A stretch of 64,000 nucleotides of DNA from Capra hircus (Eukaryota > Chordata > Mammalia > Artiodactyla > Bovidae), in assembly GCF_001704415.2 (NCBI RefSeq), contig NC_030811.1, positions 496,001 to 560,000 on the forward strand. The letters run 5' to 3'. Made by a program: the position numbers and the translations under genes. The number at the start of each line of letters is the position of its first letter. Position 1 is the first letter of the stretch. The notes below the pieces were generated by a model, which had not been told where the DNA came from, searched no databases, and saw only the letters and a program-made list of their open reading frames with translations. Positions 61,682 to 64,000 of this stretch are shown piece after piece.

Positions 61682-63740
61682 GTTGTTGTTCAGTCACTAA
61701 GTTGTGTCCGACTCTGTGACTCCATGGACTGCAGCACGTCCAGCTTCCCTGTCCGTCAACATCTCCTGGAGCTTGCTCAAACTCATGTCCATTGACTTGG
61801 TGATGCCATCCACCCATCTCATCCTCTGTCGTCGTCATCTCCTCCTGCCTTCTATCTTTCTCAGCATCAGGGTCTTTTCTAATGAGTCAACTCTTCGCAT
61901 CAACTGGCCAAAGTATTGGAACTTTAGCTTCAGCATCAGTCTTTCTGATGAATATTCAGGGTTAATTTCCTTTAGGATTGACTGGTTTGCTCTCCTTGCA
62001 GTCTCAAGAGTCTTCTCCAACACCACAGTTCAAAAACATTAGTTTTCTGGCACTCAGCCTTCTTAATGGTCCAACTCTCACATCCGTACATGACTACCGG
62101 AAAAACCATAGCTTTGACTATACTAACCTTTGTTGTCAAAGTGACGTCTCTGCTTTTTAATACGCTATCTAGGCTTGTCATAACTTTTCTTCCAAGGAGC
62201 AAGCGTCTTTTAATTTAATGGCTGCAGTCACCATCTGAAGTGATTTTGGAGTCCAAGGAAAAAAGTCTGTCACTGTTCTCATTGTTTCCCCATCTATTTG
62301 CCATGAAGTGATGGGACTGGATGCTATGATCTTAGTTTTTTTGAATGTTGAATTTTGAGCCAGGTTTTTCGCTCTCCTCTTTAACCTTCTCCAAGAGGTT
62401 CCTCTTCGTTTTCTGCCTTACGGGTGGTGTCGTCTGCATATCTGAGGTTATCGATATTCTCCTGGTGACCTTGATTCCAGCTTGTGCTTCACGCAGCCTG
62501 ACGTTTCTCATGATGTACTCTGCATAGAAGTTAAATAAGCGGGGTGACAATATACAGGCTTGATGCACTCCTGTCCCAGTCTGAACTAGCTCATTGTCCC
62601 ATGTCTAGTTCTAACTTTTGCTTCTTGACCTGGATACAGGTTTCTCAGGAGGCAGGTAAGGTGGTCTGGTATTCCTTTACCTTTAAGAATTTTCCCCAGT
62701 TTATTGTGATCCACACGGTCAAAGGCTTTAGTGTACTCAATGAAGCAGAAGTAGATGTTTTTCTTGAGCTCTCTTGCTTTTTCTATGATCCAGCGATGTT
62801 GGCAATTTGATCTCTGGCTTCTTTGCCTTTTCTAAATCTAGCTTGAACATCTGGAAGTTCTTGGTTCATGTACTGTTGAAGCCTGGCTTGGAGAATTTTG
62901 AGCGTTACTTTACTAGCGTGTGAGATGAGTACAATTGTACAGTAGTTTGAACATCCTTTGGCATTACCTTTCTTTGGGATTGGAATGAAAACTGACCTTT
63001 TCCAGTCCTGTGGCCACTGCTGAGTTTTCCAAATTTGCTGGCATATTGAGTGTAGCACCTTTCACAGCATCATCTTTTAGGATTTGAAATAGCTTAGCTG
63101 AAATTCCATCACCTCCACTAACTTTGTTCATAGTGATGCTTCCTAAGGCCCACTTGACTTCACATTCCAGGATGTCTGGCTCTAGGTGAGTGATCACACC
63201 ATTGTGCTTATCCGGGTCACTAAGGTCTTTTCTATAGAGTTCTTCTGTTTATTCTTGCCACTTCTTCTTAATATCTTCTGCTTCTGTTGGGTCCATACCA
63301 TTTCTATCCTTTATTGTGCCCATCTTTGCATGAAATGTTCCCTTGGTATCTCTAATTTTCTTGAAGAGATCTCTAGTCTTTCGCATTCTATTGTTTTCCT
63401 CTGTTTCTTTGCGTTGATCACTGAGGAAGGCTTTCTTATCTCTCCTTGCTATTCTCTGGAACTCTGCATTCAGATGCTTATATCTTTCCTTTTCTCCTTT
63501 GCCTTTTGCTTCTCTTCTTTTCTCAGCTATCTGTAAGGCCTCCTCAGACAACCATTTTTCCTTTTTGCATTTCTCTTCCTTGGAGATGATTCTAATCATT
63601 GCCTCCTGCACAGTGTTATGAACTTCTGTTCATAGTTCTTCAGGCACTCTATCAAATCTAACCCTTGAATCTACTTGTCACTTCCACTGTATAACTGTAA
63701 GGGGTTTGATTTAGGTCAGTCCTGAGTGGGGTGGTGCCAT
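61682..63740 (-). mobile_element. BovB LINE, 5'-truncated, antisense
   Basis: About 2 kb of BovB lies in reverse, from terminal tgttcagtcactaagttgtg to the region before the reverse transcriptase. Minus-strand peptides include KKGNAKGCSNYCTIV (63000) and HLNAEFQRIARRDKKAFL (63470). Stops and frameshifts are present. Confidence 0.92.
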
Positions 63741-63796
63741 CCAGCTTGTGCCTTATCCAGCCCAGCATCTCTTATGGTGTATTCTGCATGATGGAC
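63741..63796 (-). mobile_element. Displaced BovB piece
   Basis: The short stretch ccagcttgtgccttatccag … tggtgtattctgcatg matches an antisense BovB segment that belongs elsewhere in the element (compare 7620-7670), so it is out of order. Confidence 0.6.
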
Positions 63797-63799
63797 ACG

Positions 63800-64000
63800 G
63801 CTTCCCAGGTGGCGCTAGTGGTAAAGAGCCCTCTTGCCAGCACAGGAGACATAAGAAATGTGGGTTCAGTCCCTGGGTTGGGATGATCCCCTGGAGGAGG
63901 GCATTGTAACCAGCTCTGATATTCTTGCCTGGAGAATCCCAAGGCAGAGGAGCTGGCAGGCTATAGCCCATGGGGTCACAAAGAGTTGGATATGACTGAA
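63800..64000 (+). mobile_element. Bov-tA SINE, runs to the window edge
   Basis: Sense Bov-tA from acttcccaggtggcgctagtg-type head to gtcacaaagagttggatatg at the window end. Confidence 0.88.

Larger units (their letters stand above)
51589..64000 (+). other. PTPRN2: PTPRN2 intron 1, 5' part
   Basis: This stretch follows the exon 1 donor and contains no exon that I can support. PTPRN2 is known for very large introns. About 51590-52450 is CpG-island sequence. The stretch 54070-58480 holds no recognisable gene apart from one MIR-like piece, and 58620-61675 holds only a SINE. Confidence 0.8.

Overview
The window is from the nuclear genome of a ruminant, most likely a bovid. It carries many BovB (RTE-type) LINE fragments, Bov-tA and Bov-A2 SINEs and ruminant endogenous-retrovirus LTR-like sequence. 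The genes are vertebrate genes with GT-AG introns. I cannot separate cattle from sheep, goat or buffalo by reading alone.

Two genes lie in tandem on the + strand. The first is the 3' two-thirds of NCAPG2 (condensin II non-SMC subunit G2): 17 coding exons between 8010 and 46339. Together they give 2277 coding bases, i.e. 758 codons plus a TAA stop. Every junction is GT-AG, all phases agree, and there is no frameshift or internal stop. Human NCAPG2 is about 1143 residues, so the window holds roughly residues 386 to 1143; earlier exons lie upstream of base 1. Poly(A) signals follow at 46662 and 46696. The second gene starts about 4.8 kb further on, in a CpG island. It is coding exon 1 of PTPRN2 (phogrin/IA-2beta, a secretory-granule receptor-type phosphatase homologue), 51483-51588, which encodes the signal peptide. 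From 51589 to the window end is PTPRN2 intron 1. The order NCAPG2 then PTPRN2 on one strand matches human 7q36.3.

Repeats, region by region. 1-2330: antisense BovB, a short sense BovB 3' end and other repeat. 4395-6117: an LTR-like mosaic interrupted by BovB and SINEs. 6798-7712: antisense BovB 3' end. 14254-21713 (one NCAPG2 intron): almost entirely LTR, Bov-A2, a decayed hAT transposon and BovB. 31902-34978: a near full-length but dead BovB with target-site duplication, ending 80 bp before an NCAPG2 exon. 35855-37447: a 53-bp minisatellite with 28 CACGTG E-boxes and an identical 540-bp higher-order repeat. 38690-41160: antisense L1 carrying SINEs. 42103-42223: an antisense 5S rRNA pseudogene. 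45640-46075, 47713-47985 and 48839-50821: three further tandem arrays around the NCAPG2 3' end and PTPRN2 promoter. 61680-63740: antisense BovB.

NCAPG2 works in the nucleus in mitotic chromosome condensation; PTPRN2 works in neuroendocrine dense-core vesicles. Nothing in the sequence suggests that they act together beyond conserved neighbourhood. I found no new gene system. The most unusual non-coding structures are the E-box minisatellite in an NCAPG2 intron and the minimal upstream ORF just before the PTPRN2 start.
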